This document shows, one piece after another, positions 1 to 8,085 of a stretch of DNA of 64,000 nucleotides. This DNA comes from Bacillota bacterium (lineage in GTDB: Bacteria; Bacillota_A; Clostridia; Lachnospirales; Lachnospiraceae): NCBI GenBank assembly GCA_023443625.1, contig JAEZTQ010000068.1, positions 93,562 to 157,561 of the forward strand, in the 5' to 3' direction. Numbering within the stretch: the stretch's first letter is position 1; the number at the start of each line of letters is the position of its first letter. A program made the translations under genes and the position numbers. The notes beneath the pieces are model-generated. The model did not search any database. It saw nothing but the letters and a program-made list of their open reading frames with translations, and had not been told where the DNA came from.

Positions 1-1081
1 TTGCTTTGTATAAAGCTAGTACAGGAGATAATTTCTCATGAGCAAATTCTTCGGATATATCTACGCTCTCAACCTCACCAATTAAAATCTTAGTATCCTG
101 TGGTACTTCAATACCGGCAAGTTTTGCGATAGTGTAAGCACTTTGGCCAACAATCTTTGCATTTAATGCACCATTAATGATAATGGTCTTTCTTACTTTA
201 TCTATCTCGTCAGCCTTCAATACATAGCATCCACGGAGTATAAATTCTTTCTTTACTTCATCATATATATTTTCTAAAGCTGTTACGGACTGCTCAGAAG
301 CACAAATCATACCATTGTCAAAAGTCTTGGAAACAATGATGGAACTAACAGCCATCTTGATATCAGCGCTATCGTCAATAATAACTGGTGTATTACCAGC
401 ACCTACGCCTAAAGCAGGTTTACCGGAAGAATAAGCGGATTTAACCATACCAGGACCACCGGTTGCTAGGATGATATCAGCATTCTTCATTACTTCATTG
501 GTTAACTCTAAGGATGGAACATCAATCCAACCAATGATGCCCTCTGGTGCACCAGCTGCAACAGCGGCTTCTAATACTAATTTAGCAGCTGCAATAGTAC
601 AGTTTTTAGCACGAGGATGAGGGGAGATAATAATTGCATTTCTGGTCTTTAAAGATATTAAAGTTTTAAAGATAGCTGTTGATGTAGGATTGGTGGTAGG
701 AATAACTGCAGCGATTAATCCGATAGGATCTGCTATCTTCTTAATTCCGTATGCTGGATCTTCTTCAATTACACCACAGGTTTTTGTATCTTTATACGCA
801 TTATAGATATATTCAGATGCATAATGGTTCTTGATTACTTTATCTTCAACAAGACCCATTCCTGTTTCTTCTACAGCCATCTTAGCAAGGGAAATTCTTT
901 GTTTATTTGCAGCAACTGAGGCAGCGAAGAAGATTTTATCTACCTGTTCCTGAGTATAGGTAGCAAATATTCTCTGTGCTTCACGCATTTTTTCCATTTT
1001 AGTTAATAGTGCATCTACTGTATCGATAACTGTATCTTTTACTTCTATTTCATTGTTTAATAGGGGATCTTTTTTTGCCAT
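1..1081 (-). CDS. adhE: Bifunctional aldehyde-alcohol dehydrogenase AdhE, N-terminal part (runs off left edge)
   Basis: The visible 360 residues form the NAD-dependent, CoA-acylating acetaldehyde dehydrogenase half of AdhE, which converts acetyl-CoA to acetaldehyde during ethanol fermentation. The Rossmann-type region (PTTNPTSTAIFK) and the catalytic Cys context (SKTFDNGMICASEQS) are readable on the minus strand. The ATG at 1081 is preceded by GGAGGTAATT. The iron alcohol dehydrogenase half would lie beyond base 1, so a stand-alone acetaldehyde dehydrogenase cannot be excluded. A consensus promoter and Rex-like palindromes lie just upstream, which fits NADH-responsive control. The family assignment is firm; the bifunctional call is inference. 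Confidence 0.9.
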   Translation of the reverse strand, partial: MAKKDPLLNNEIEVKDTVIDTVDALLTKMEKMREAQRIFATYTQEQVDKIFFAASVAANKQRISLAKMAVEETGMGLVEDKVIKNHYASEYIYNAYKDTKTCGVIEEDPAYGIKKIADPIGLIAAVIPTTNPTSTAIFKTLISLKTRNAIIISPHPRAKNCTIAAAKLVLEAAVAAGAPEGIIGWIDVPSLELTNEVMKNADIILATGGPGMVKSAYSSGKPALGVGAGNTPVIIDDSADIKMAVSSIIVSKTFDNGMICASEQSVTALENIYDEVKKEFILRGCYVLKADEIDKVRKTIIINGALNAKIVGQSAYTIAKLAGIEVPQDTKILIGEVESVDISEEFAHEKLSPVLALYKA

Positions 1082-1434
1082 ATAATTACCTCCATACTAT
1101 TCTTAGAACGACTTGTTAATTATTTAACAATTGCATTATATTACATTGTTAAAAAAATGTCAATATGATCTGATGATATTTTTTTATAAATTTTTTCCTT
1201 CTATTTTTATTAATAAATTAACTGAAATTGATAAAAAAGTTTATAATACTCAAGAATATAAAATATAAATAGGGCACTAATACATAGTGATAAATTAGTT
1301 AATCATAGTAATCGAGTAAAAAACACTTTAATAGGGTATTGTTTTATTGATAAATTATGCATTTTGACGTAAGATAGTAGAAAAATATAATGAATAGTTA
1401 TGAAGCGATTAAAGGATAGAAAAGGAGGAGTAAT
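1082..1434. other. Intergenic region between adhE and the ferritin-like gene
   Basis: This 353-base stretch contains the adhE promoter and Rex sites in its left part. The right part is AT-rich leader sequence for the ferritin-like gene, ending in the ribosome binding site AAAGGAGGAG at about 1421-1430. A TATAAT occurs at 1242-1247 but has no well-spaced -35. No small ORF or RNA structure is convincing. Confidence 0.6.
1113..1163 (-). promoter_or_regulatory. adhE promoter with two Rex-type operators
   Basis: Reading the minus strand, TTGACA (1163-1158) and TATAAT (1140-1135) are separated by exactly 17 bp, a consensus sigma-A promoter. TTGTTAATTATTTAACAA at 1113-1130 is a perfect 18-bp palindrome matching the clostridial Rex operator, and it covers the expected transcription start. 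A weaker copy, TTGTTAAAAAAATGTCAA at 1146-1163, overlaps the -35 and the spacer. Rex is the NADH/NAD+-sensing repressor known to control adhE genes in clostridia. Binding here is inferred from sequence only. Confidence 0.8.
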
Positions 1435-1920
1435 ATGGATTTATTAGACTATGCACTAACAATGGAAGAGGATTTAATAGTCCTATACAGAGAGCAAGCT
1501 AAATTGCATAAGGAGAATAGTCTTCATACAATTTTTACATTATTGGAGAATGAAGAGAAAAAGCATGCCCAAATATTACAAAGTCATGCTGATAAAATTG
1601 TGTTACCTGAAAAAGATAGTAAAATACTTGAGGAGGCTACTACTTTAATAAACAGTATGGAGGATTTTAAGCTGGATATAAAGGATATTCCAAGTCAGTT
1701 GGAGGTATATCGAATAGCCTTGGGGAAAGAAGAGGAAAGCTATAATATCTACAAGGAATTAATTGATCATTCTACCAATGAACAGTCAAAGAAGGTTTTT
1801 GGTTATTTAAAGGACCAGGAGGAGAAGCATCGTATCATATTAGAGGAATTAGTGAAAAGAGTCTCCAGGCCGGAAGAATGGGTTGAGTCAGCTGAATTTG
1901 GTTTAAGAGAAGAGTATTAA
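1435..1920 (+). CDS. Ferritin-like (rubrerythrin-type) diiron protein
   Basis: This 161-residue, all-helical soluble protein has two EExxH-type half motifs, EEKKHAQI near residue 41 and EEKHRII near residue 129, plus an intervening acidic helix (GKEEESY). That pattern is expected for a four-helix-bundle carboxylate-bridged diiron site of the rubrerythrin/ferritin-like superfamily. It lacks the C-terminal CxxC rubredoxin domain of classical rubrerythrin. Such proteins usually serve in peroxide reduction or iron handling in anaerobes, but the exact substrate cannot be read here. A strong AAAGGAGGAG lies 5 bases before the ATG. The gene is single and ends at a bidirectional terminator facing the GH5 gene. 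Confidence 0.75.
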   Translation: MDLLDYALTMEEDLIVLYREQAKLHKENSLHTIFTLLENEEKKHAQILQSHADKIVLPEKDSKILEEATTLINSMEDFKLDIKDIPSQLEVYRIALGKEEESYNIYKELIDHSTNEQSKKVFGYLKDQEEKHRIILEELVKRVSRPEEWVESAEFGLREEY

Positions 1921-1941
1921 TATCGTGAATAAATAAAAGAT

Positions 1942-2058
1942 GGCTGTGCAAAATATCACAGTTTTATATTTCAGGAGAGTGTTACTCCTACCTTTCAAGG
2001 TAGGAGTAACACTCTCCTGAAATTTCATTAAACTATTATTTTGCAACAGCCTTTTTTT
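1942..2058. terminator. Bidirectional terminator with a long palindrome nested inside its stem
   Basis: The outer stem is GGCTGTGCAAAAT (1942-1954) pairing with ATTTTGCAACAGCC (2038-2051, one bulged A), flanked by A-rich sequence on the left and a T run on the right. Between them sits a perfect inverted repeat with 27-bp arms (1968-1994 and 1997-2023) and a 2-base loop. It lies between the convergent ferritin-like and GH5 genes and can serve both. Confidence 0.8.
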
Positions 2059-3889
2059 ATTCTGCTGGACCGTAATCGAAGGTTATAGTTAGTGTTTTCA
2101 TTTCTCCAAGATCTGCAGGATCAAGGATGGTTGCGGACAAATCATCTATCTTTCCATCTAGGGTTCGTGCTTCCTCGGGAATTGTTGTTACCCAACTGTT
2201 GTAAAGGTTCACACGGGTACAGATCTTATTATCAGCAGTAGTATAAGGCTTACCCTTTAAGGTATAGGATTCACCATTAATCAGAATATCCTTAATGCTA
2301 ATAATATATCCGGGATAGAGGGTTTCACCATTGGTGATGCCCACTGCAGAGAAGGCAGTACTATTGGCAAAGCCTGCGCCGGTACCTGTAAAATCAAGTT
2401 CTACGGTATAGGTACCGGGGCCTGTGATTTCCACATCCTTAGTAATGAGTCCATCGCTCTTAGCACCTGGATCATAGATATCACCTACACTATACATTAC
2501 ATTATAGTCGCTGCTGTTAAACATAATCCATGCTATGGCTTTATCATCTGCAGCTGCGACAGGAGCAGTATCATCAAAGTTAGCAGAAGCTGTAAGTGCC
2601 TCATCAATGGCTGTAGATGCCTTTGTTACAATTTCTTCTTCTGTCATGGAAGACTGGGAAGCGAAACTACGGCTCTTAAATAATTCGGCTACATCCTTAT
2701 CAAAAAATCCTAAATCCTTTCTAATAAAGTGGCTACTACAATCCCATAGTAAGGGGGTATATCCATATTTATCGCAATTGTTTAAGAAGTTATTAAGAAA
2801 GTCACAGGTATTATCTTTAACAGTTCCATCGGCATTGAGGGCTACCATATACTCACCGATGACAACACCATAGCCTTTGTCGGTGAATTTAGTCATCATA
2901 GCGAGAAGATCATTTTGCTCATTGTAATCTTTGGTGGAACCCCATTTTGATAAGCTGGCAGTTCCTGCGTAACCCCATGGTGTGTAATAATGTACGGAAA
3001 CAAGTAATTTATTCATTGCTGTATCCGTTGGCATAGTAAATCGATCATCACAGGTTTTAACAATATCCGTATTATATCCAGCTATTAAAAGGAAACGGTT
3101 TGCATTATTTCCGCCAGTACCTCTTATGATATCAACAAAGGTTTGATTGATTTTATTGGTTAAAGCATAACACTCATCCTCAGATAGGGTACCTGAATCA
3201 GCATTAAAATCAGAATCTTTATCATTTAATCGATTGCCAAGCTCTTCATTGGCGGATTCAAAGATAAGCTTATCCGAATAGTCCTTATATCTTTCAGCAA
3301 TCTGAGTCCATAAGGAGGTATATAAATTCATGGCTCTATCTCGAGTAGCTTCTGTGGCAGAGCCGAACATGCCCCACCATCCGCCGTCCCAGTGGTCATT
3401 AACTACCACATACATATCAGCTTTTATGGCATAATCAATGATTTCTCCAACACGGTCCAAGTGATCGGCTCTTATGGTAAAGTCATCTTCTTCAAAATTC
3501 ATGGTATTAGTCCATGCTACAGGAACTCTTAAGGTATCAAAGCCTGCGGCCTTCATACTATCAATGATTTCCTGGGTTGTAATGGGCTGACCCCAGAAGG
3601 TCTCATAACTGGACACCTCTGCTTCGGTGCCTAAGTCTTTACGACCATAGGCTTCCATGGTATTACCAAGGTTAATGCCGTTGCCTAGAAGTTTTGCTAA
3701 CTCAATGGAGGTTAAGTCTGTTACTTCTGGAGTAGGCTTTGCAGTAGTGGTAGGTTCTCCACTTACAGCAGGTGTTGTTGTTACAGCGTTGCCATCAGTT
3801 TCTTTATCCTTACCCTTGCATCCTGTTAATGATAAAATCAATAAAAGAAGTGTAAGAATGGACAAAAAGCTTTTACTATTTTTCTTCAT
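2057..3889 (-). CDS. GH5 family endoglucanase, lipoprotein, with C-terminal accessory module
   Basis: This 610-residue enzyme probably cleaves beta-1,4-glucan or related plant polysaccharides at the cell surface. A lipoprotein signal peptide ends in LTGC (lipidated Cys24), followed by a Thr/Pro-rich linker to about residue 58. The GH5 TIM barrel spans roughly 61-400, with LGNGINLGNT, RVPVAWTN, an NDHWDGGWW strand, the acid/base Glu215 in SANEELG and the nucleophile Glu346 in VVIGEYM. A beta-rich module from about 450 to the end resembles a carbohydrate-binding domain, whose family I cannot name. The ATG is preceded by AGGGGGAAACTT. The gene is transcribed after the AraC regulator on the same strand. 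Cellulase versus xyloglucanase or mannanase specificity is not decidable from sequence. Confidence 0.88.
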   Translation of the reverse strand: MKKNSKSFLSILTLLLLILSLTGCKGKDKETDGNAVTTTPAVSGEPTTTAKPTPEVTDLTSIELAKLLGNGINLGNTMEAYGRKDLGTEAEVSSYETFWGQPITTQEIIDSMKAAGFDTLRVPVAWTNTMNFEEDDFTIRADHLDRVGEIIDYAIKADMYVVVNDHWDGGWWGMFGSATEATRDRAMNLYTSLWTQIAERYKDYSDKLIFESANEELGNRLNDKDSDFNADSGTLSEDECYALTNKINQTFVDIIRGTGGNNANRFLLIAGYNTDIVKTCDDRFTMPTDTAMNKLLVSVHYYTPWGYAGTASLSKWGSTKDYNEQNDLLAMMTKFTDKGYGVVIGEYMVALNADGTVKDNTCDFLNNFLNNCDKYGYTPLLWDCSSHFIRKDLGFFDKDVAELFKSRSFASQSSMTEEEIVTKASTAIDEALTASANFDDTAPVAAADDKAIAWIMFNSSDYNVMYSVGDIYDPGAKSDGLITKDVEITGPGTYTVELDFTGTGAGFANSTAFSAVGITNGETLYPGYIISIKDILINGESYTLKGKPYTTADNKICTRVNLYNSWVTTIPEEARTLDGKIDDLSATILDPADLGEMKTLTITFDYGPAE

Positions 3890-4001
3890 AAGTTTCCCCC
3901 TAATTCATGATAGAAAAAATTATATCCTATGCTTACAGGAAAAAATATGGTAATAATTATATGTATTTATAGTAATTTATCAACATCTTGTCTTCATACC
4001 A

Positions 4002-4859
4002 TCATTTCCTTCTATATTGGGTAGGTGTGTAGCCAGTTAGCTTTTGAAATTGTCGTGAGAAATAATTGCTGTCATTAAAGCCACATTGGTAGGCGGTATC
4101 GCAAATGGAAAGCTCAGAGTAGTTCAGAATAGTTTTTGCTTTCTGAATACGAAATTGCAGCAGATAGTTTCCCGGTGAGGTATGATAAGCTTTATGGAAT
4201 AATCGAGTCAGTTGTCGGGAGGATAAATTAGCTTCCTTTGCCAGTGTCTCTAAAGATATGGGTTCCATATAGTGTTTTTCAATATATGATATGGGTTTAA
4301 TCAAGTGTAACAAGGGTAGATTTTCTGTGCTATGGGGTATCTGATAAGAACGGGACAACTCTAAAGCAAGGGTAATAAAGTTCGTATGTAAAAAGGTTTT
4401 CCACCCATCAGGCTTTTCTTGATATTCTTTTACCATTCTTTGAATTAAGAGTTCGATTTCATGAAACTGGGGAGGAGTAAGTCTTAGGCGGCTTTGAAAT
4501 AATTTATCCTTAGCTAAATAGGGCTCTATAACGAACAAGGCATGGAAACCTTCCAGTTTCCATATGTCAAAGGACTTAGAAAACATTTCATCCATTTGAA
4601 ACATAATATTACAAATTTTAAAATCTGTAACATCTTCATAGCCATGTACAGTATCATTACTTATGACAAAGACATCATATTTTTGAATGGTGTACCTCTC
4701 GTCAGCCACAATATGGGTTGCTGATCCTTCTAAAACAAGAACAAGTTCACAGAAATCTTCATGGGAATGAAGAAACATACGCTCCTTATGGGTTCCATAT
4801 TGAATGAAAAAGGGAAAATTACTGTCACTTGTAAAATAGTTTAGTTGCATCAATTCCAT
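4002..4859 (-). CDS. AraC-family transcriptional regulator with cupin sensor domain
   Basis: The N-terminal half is a cupin-like sugar-sensing domain (HSHEDFCELVLVLEGSATH). The last ~100 residues hold two helix-turn-helix motifs of the AraC/XylS type (SLETLAKEANLSSRQLTRLF and the CGFNDSNYFSRQFQKLTG signature). The open frame extends upstream to 4925, but the ATG at 4859 has GGAGGTAACA directly before it, so that start is chosen; it gives 285 residues. It lies between the GH5 gene (same strand, downstream) and the divergent GH43 gene, and probably controls one or both in response to an oligosaccharide. Confidence 0.85.
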   Translation of the reverse strand: MELMQLNYFTSDSNFPFFIQYGTHKERMFLHSHEDFCELVLVLEGSATHIVADERYTIQKYDVFVISNDTVHGYEDVTDFKICNIMFQMDEMFSKSFDIWKLEGFHALFVIEPYLAKDKLFQSRLRLTPPQFHEIELLIQRMVKEYQEKPDGWKTFLHTNFITLALELSRSYQIPHSTENLPLLHLIKPISYIEKHYMEPISLETLAKEANLSSRQLTRLFHKAYHTSPGNYLLQFRIQKAKTILNYSELSICDTAYQCGFNDSNYFSRQFQKLTGYTPTQYRRK

Positions 4860-5067
4860 TGTTACCTCCATCTCCTGTCCACCATGTAAGCCTAGCTTGG
4901 TCAGGTTCCTTTCTTCTAAGCTCAAAGGGTATGCAGGTATTTGTCGTTGGTGTCCAGATAGTGCGGATAGTGTCTGAATATTTAAGGAAATTATTTGTAA
5001 ATAAAGGTATATTAAGTTCAGTATAATCTTGTTTTATAAAAGAGTCAATAAGGGAGGAAGATAAATT

Positions 5068-6579
5068 ATGTTAGTAAATAATCCAATAATTCGAGGGTTT
5101 TATCCGGATCCAAGTGTTTGTAGAGCCGAGGGGAAATATTATATGGTTTGTAGTTCCATGCAGTACTTCCCTGGAGTTCCCTTGTTTGAAAGCGAGGATT
5201 TACTTTGTTGGAAGCAAATTGGACATTGTTTAACAAGGAAAAGTCAGGTAGACCTTCATGGAATCAATAGTTCCGGGGGTGTATTCGCACCAACGATTCG
5301 CTATCATGAGGGAACCTTTTATATGGTTACCACCAATGATACCTATCATAAGAATTTTTATGTACATACGGATAATATCTATGGTGAGTGGTCTGAACCG
5401 GTATTTGTAGACCAGGGCGGTATTGACCCCTCCTTGTTTTTTGAAGACAATAAAGTCTATTTCATGAGTAATAGTGATGAGGAGGGAAGAGGCTGCATCT
5501 TCCAGTGTGAAATAGACATCAAGACAGGAGAGCGGCTCACAGAGAGCATTCCAATTTGGAAAGGAAGTGGTGGGAGATATTTGGAATCCCCCCATCTGTA
5601 TCGTTTTGGAGAATGGTATTATATTATGGCAGCAGAGGGTGGAACGGAATATGGTCATATGATTACCTATGCCAGGGGGAAAACACCTTACGGACCCTTC
5701 TATTCCTATGAGGACAATCCGGTACTCACCAATCGTAATCAAGGGGGTCATCAAAATCTGATTCAAGGAATAGGCCATGGAGATTTGGTAGAAGATCATA
5801 GAGGAAAAACCTATATGGTATGTCTGGGCTTTCGCCAGATAGGTACATGGGTACCTTATCATCACCTAGGAAGAGAAGTATTTTTGGTACCCATCCATTG
5901 GAGGGAGGATGGTTGGTTTACAGCTGGTAACAATGGAATTGTAGACAAATGGATGGAAATAGATTTAGACACGAACAAAACACAAGAGATGGGACAATAT
6001 GATGCCTCCTTTGAAGCTTTGGGAGAAGATAATCCCAGATGGTGTTATTTAAGAGACCCCAATAAAGAGAACTATCAGTTTACAGAAGGAGGGGTACGTC
6101 TGCGTGGAACAAGGGTTTCACTGGCGGATGTTGCTTCACCAACCTTTCTTGGCCTTCGCCAGTCTGAATTTAATACTAATTTGCAGGTAAAGGTATCAGG
6201 AAATGCAAGGGAAGCAGGTATTACTTTCTATATGGATGAAAATCAACATTATGACCTGGCTGTTATCAGGGATAATATGGAGATGAATATTGTATTAAGA
6301 CTAACCATCGGTGATGCCAAATGCATAGCTAACAAGGTAATTCTATCAGGCGAGCCGGATGTAATACAGCTTAAGGTGGTGTCAGAGCCACAATACTATA
6401 ACTTCTATTGTGTATATGATTCGAAAGAGATATTTTTGGGAAAAGCTCAGACAAGATATCTATCCTCTGAGGTTGCAGGTGGGTTTACTGGAGTAATAAT
6501 GGCTATGTATGCAGTATCAAAAGATGATAAAGAGGAATGGGCAGAATTTAGAGAACTATATTGGGAACAGAAGGAATAA
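5068..6579 (+). CDS. GH43 family beta-xylosidase / alpha-L-arabinofuranosidase
   Basis: This 503-residue intracellular enzyme (no signal peptide) belongs to GH43, the inverting five-bladed beta-propeller family that trims xylo- or arabino-oligosaccharides. The three acidic catalytic positions are visible: Asp14 in FYPDPS, Asp120 in GGIDPSLFF and Glu173 in YLESPHLYR. From about residue 320 onward there is a beta-sandwich domain typical of the two-domain XynB-type GH43 enzymes (GVRLRGT, SEFNTNLQVKV). AGGGAGGAAG precedes the ATG. It is divergent from the AraC regulator at 4002-4859, its likely regulator. Xylosidase versus arabinofuranosidase activity cannot be settled. Confidence 0.88.
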   Translation: MLVNNPIIRGFYPDPSVCRAEGKYYMVCSSMQYFPGVPLFESEDLLCWKQIGHCLTRKSQVDLHGINSSGGVFAPTIRYHEGTFYMVTTNDTYHKNFYVHTDNIYGEWSEPVFVDQGGIDPSLFFEDNKVYFMSNSDEEGRGCIFQCEIDIKTGERLTESIPIWKGSGGRYLESPHLYRFGEWYYIMAAEGGTEYGHMITYARGKTPYGPFYSYEDNPVLTNRNQGGHQNLIQGIGHGDLVEDHRGKTYMVCLGFRQIGTWVPYHHLGREVFLVPIHWREDGWFTAGNNGIVDKWMEIDLDTNKTQEMGQYDASFEALGEDNPRWCYLRDPNKENYQFTEGGVRLRGTRVSLADVASPTFLGLRQSEFNTNLQVKVSGNAREAGITFYMDENQHYDLAVIRDNMEMNIVLRLTIGDAKCIANKVILSGEPDVIQLKVVSEPQYYNFYCVYDSKEIFLGKAQTRYLSSEVAGGFTGVIMAMYAVSKDDKEEWAEFRELYWEQKE

Positions 6580-6909
6580 AATATGTAAGAGGATGAAGAT
6601 ACTGAAGATATACTAAAGAAATGAATATATAAATGAAATGATTATGAAGAAGAAATGATTTTACAGAAGATAAAACATACTATAAATAACAACCATATTT
6701 ATAATCATGTATTAGTTATCTTAAATGAGCACGTTATTAAGCTATAATTTTAACACAGATAGAATTACATCATAAAAGCGATATGAAATCAATTGGAAAG
6801 TATTAAGGGAATTAGTGGTAATTGAAAGTAAAATATTGTATAATAACAACATAGATTCTATTATGTTTATTTCTTAGTAAGTAATACATTTAGGGGATGG
6901 AACTTTACA
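6580..6909. other. AT-rich intergenic region with no recognisable element
   Basis: The 330 bases after the GH43 gene are very AT-rich and contain stop codons in all frames. I see no convincing terminator hairpin, RNA motif or small gene. The final 15 bases supply the weak ribosome binding site (AGGGGATGG) of the next lipoprotein gene. Confidence 0.5.
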
Positions 6910-7317
6910 ATGAAAAAAATAAGTATTTTCATTATAGTAATATTTTTATTTTCTTATATAATATTAGGTTGTGACAGTAATGATAACACGATAAAGGATA
7001 TCAAAGCTGATTTATACATGATCTCCTATGAAGATAGTATTATCTATAATTCAAATGGGAAGGTAGATAAATCAAATGTAGAATCACTTGTAGAGAAATA
7101 TAATAATATTGAATTAGTTGGAACAACAGAAAACGAAGTAAATAGTAAAAAATCAATACTTATTACCTTTATATATAAAAACCATATAGCAGGAGAAATT
7201 ACAATTTATGATGGTGGAATATGTAGTTTTAGTGGTAGTTCCACGAAATATATAATATCTGATGATAGTAATATATATGATGATGCTATAAAAGCATATG
7301 AAGAATTAAAAAGATAG
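6910..7317 (+). CDS. Small predicted lipoprotein, function unknown
   Basis: This 135-residue protein starts with a lysine-led hydrophobic signal segment (IFIIVIFLFSYIILGC), giving a lipobox with Cys21. The mature part is polar, and rich in Asp, Ser and Tyr. It suggests a small alpha/beta domain but matches no family I recognise. It is AT-rich in codon choice, like the adjoining intergenic DNA. AGGGGATGG lies upstream at short distance. Nothing nearby suggests a role, so it should be treated as an anchored protein of unknown function. Confidence 0.65.
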   Translation: MKKISIFIIVIFLFSYIILGCDSNDNTIKDIKADLYMISYEDSIIYNSNGKVDKSNVESLVEKYNNIELVGTTENEVNSKKSILITFIYKNHIAGEITIYDGGICSFSGSSTKYIISDDSNIYDDAIKAYEELKR

Positions 7318-7326
7318 TATAAAACA

Positions 7327-7476
7327 ATGACTATTAAGCATATAAACAACCTTATCATTGTTATTATGGTGATATTGATTTCTTATTTAATATTCCTTCA
7401 CCCCTTTGCAAAACAAGGATTTTTGCTTTATCATGATCAGGTATTGAATTTAAGTATAGTGCGCCTTTTTGGGTAA
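7327..7476 (+). CDS. Possible 49-residue membrane peptide or gene remnant
   Basis: An open frame starts 10 bases after the preceding lipoprotein stop. It encodes a hydrophobic segment (NLIIVIMVILISYLIFL) followed by a short polar tail. No Shine-Dalgarno sequence is visible, so it could be translated by reinitiation, be the remnant of a longer membrane protein, or be chance. The support is the continuous transmembrane-like composition and the tight spacing only. Confidence 0.22.
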   Translation: MTIKHINNLIIVIMVILISYLIFLHPFAKQGFLLYHDQVLNLSIVRLFG

Positions 7477-7529
7477 TAATATAAAATGTATAGTTTGCAG
7501 TTGTTTTTAAAGGCAAAGGAGAATTTAAG

Positions 7530-7880
7530 ATGGAGAGACCTCGCATTTTTACAATGCCTTTTTCAAGTATCTATCCCTTGTATATACAAAAAGCAGAGAA
7601 AAAAGGGAGAACGAAAAAAGAAGTAGATGAAATTATTTTTTGGCTTACTGGTTATGAAGAGCATTCACTACAACAACAAATAAGTAATGAAGTAAATTTG
7701 GAGATATTCTTTAAACAGGCACCTCATATGAATCCCAATGCTTCACTCATCAAAGGAGTTATTTGTGGATATCGGGTGGAAGAAATAGAAGATGAATTAA
7801 TGCAACAAATCCGATATTTAGATAAATTAATAGATGAGTTAGCAAAGGGTAAAGCAATGCAGAAAATATTAAGAAAATAA
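7530..7880 (+). CDS. DUF2200 family protein
   Basis: This 116-residue soluble protein matches the pattern I recall for DUF2200. It starts with an [24 protein letters not shown] opening, followed by [13 protein letters not shown], a [19 protein letters not shown] block and the ending [15 protein letters not shown]. The family is widespread in bacteria as a single small gene with no known function. A purine-rich AAAGGAGAATTTAAG precedes the ATG. It stands alone, followed by a strong intrinsic terminator. Confidence 0.8.
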   Translation: MERPRIFTMPFSSIYPLYIQKAEKKGRTKKEVDEIIFWLTGYEEHSLQQQISNEVNLEIFFKQAPHMNPNASLIKGVICGYRVEEIEDELMQQIRYLDKLIDELAKGKAMQKILRK

Positions 7881-7918
7881 AGACCCTCTAATCTCATGTA
7901 CTTCACAAGTAATCTTAC

Positions 7919-7949
7919 TTGCCTCATTAGAACTAATGAGGCATTTTTT
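7919..7949 (+). terminator. Intrinsic terminator after the DUF2200 gene
   Basis: GCCTCATTAG (7921-7930) pairs perfectly with CTAATGAGGC (7933-7942) across a 2-base loop and is followed by a run of six T. A second, weaker hairpin (CATTCATT/AATGAATG, 7953-7974) follows directly. Confidence 0.85.
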
Positions 7950-8085
7950 ATGCATTCATTTAAACTAATGAATGTACTTTAAAATACTGATGGAAGAGAA
8001 TGGATATGTTATTCATTATATGGAATTTGAGATGCCTATGAAAAATTAAATGAAAAATAAAATTATAATTAAGGAGAATTTAGGT

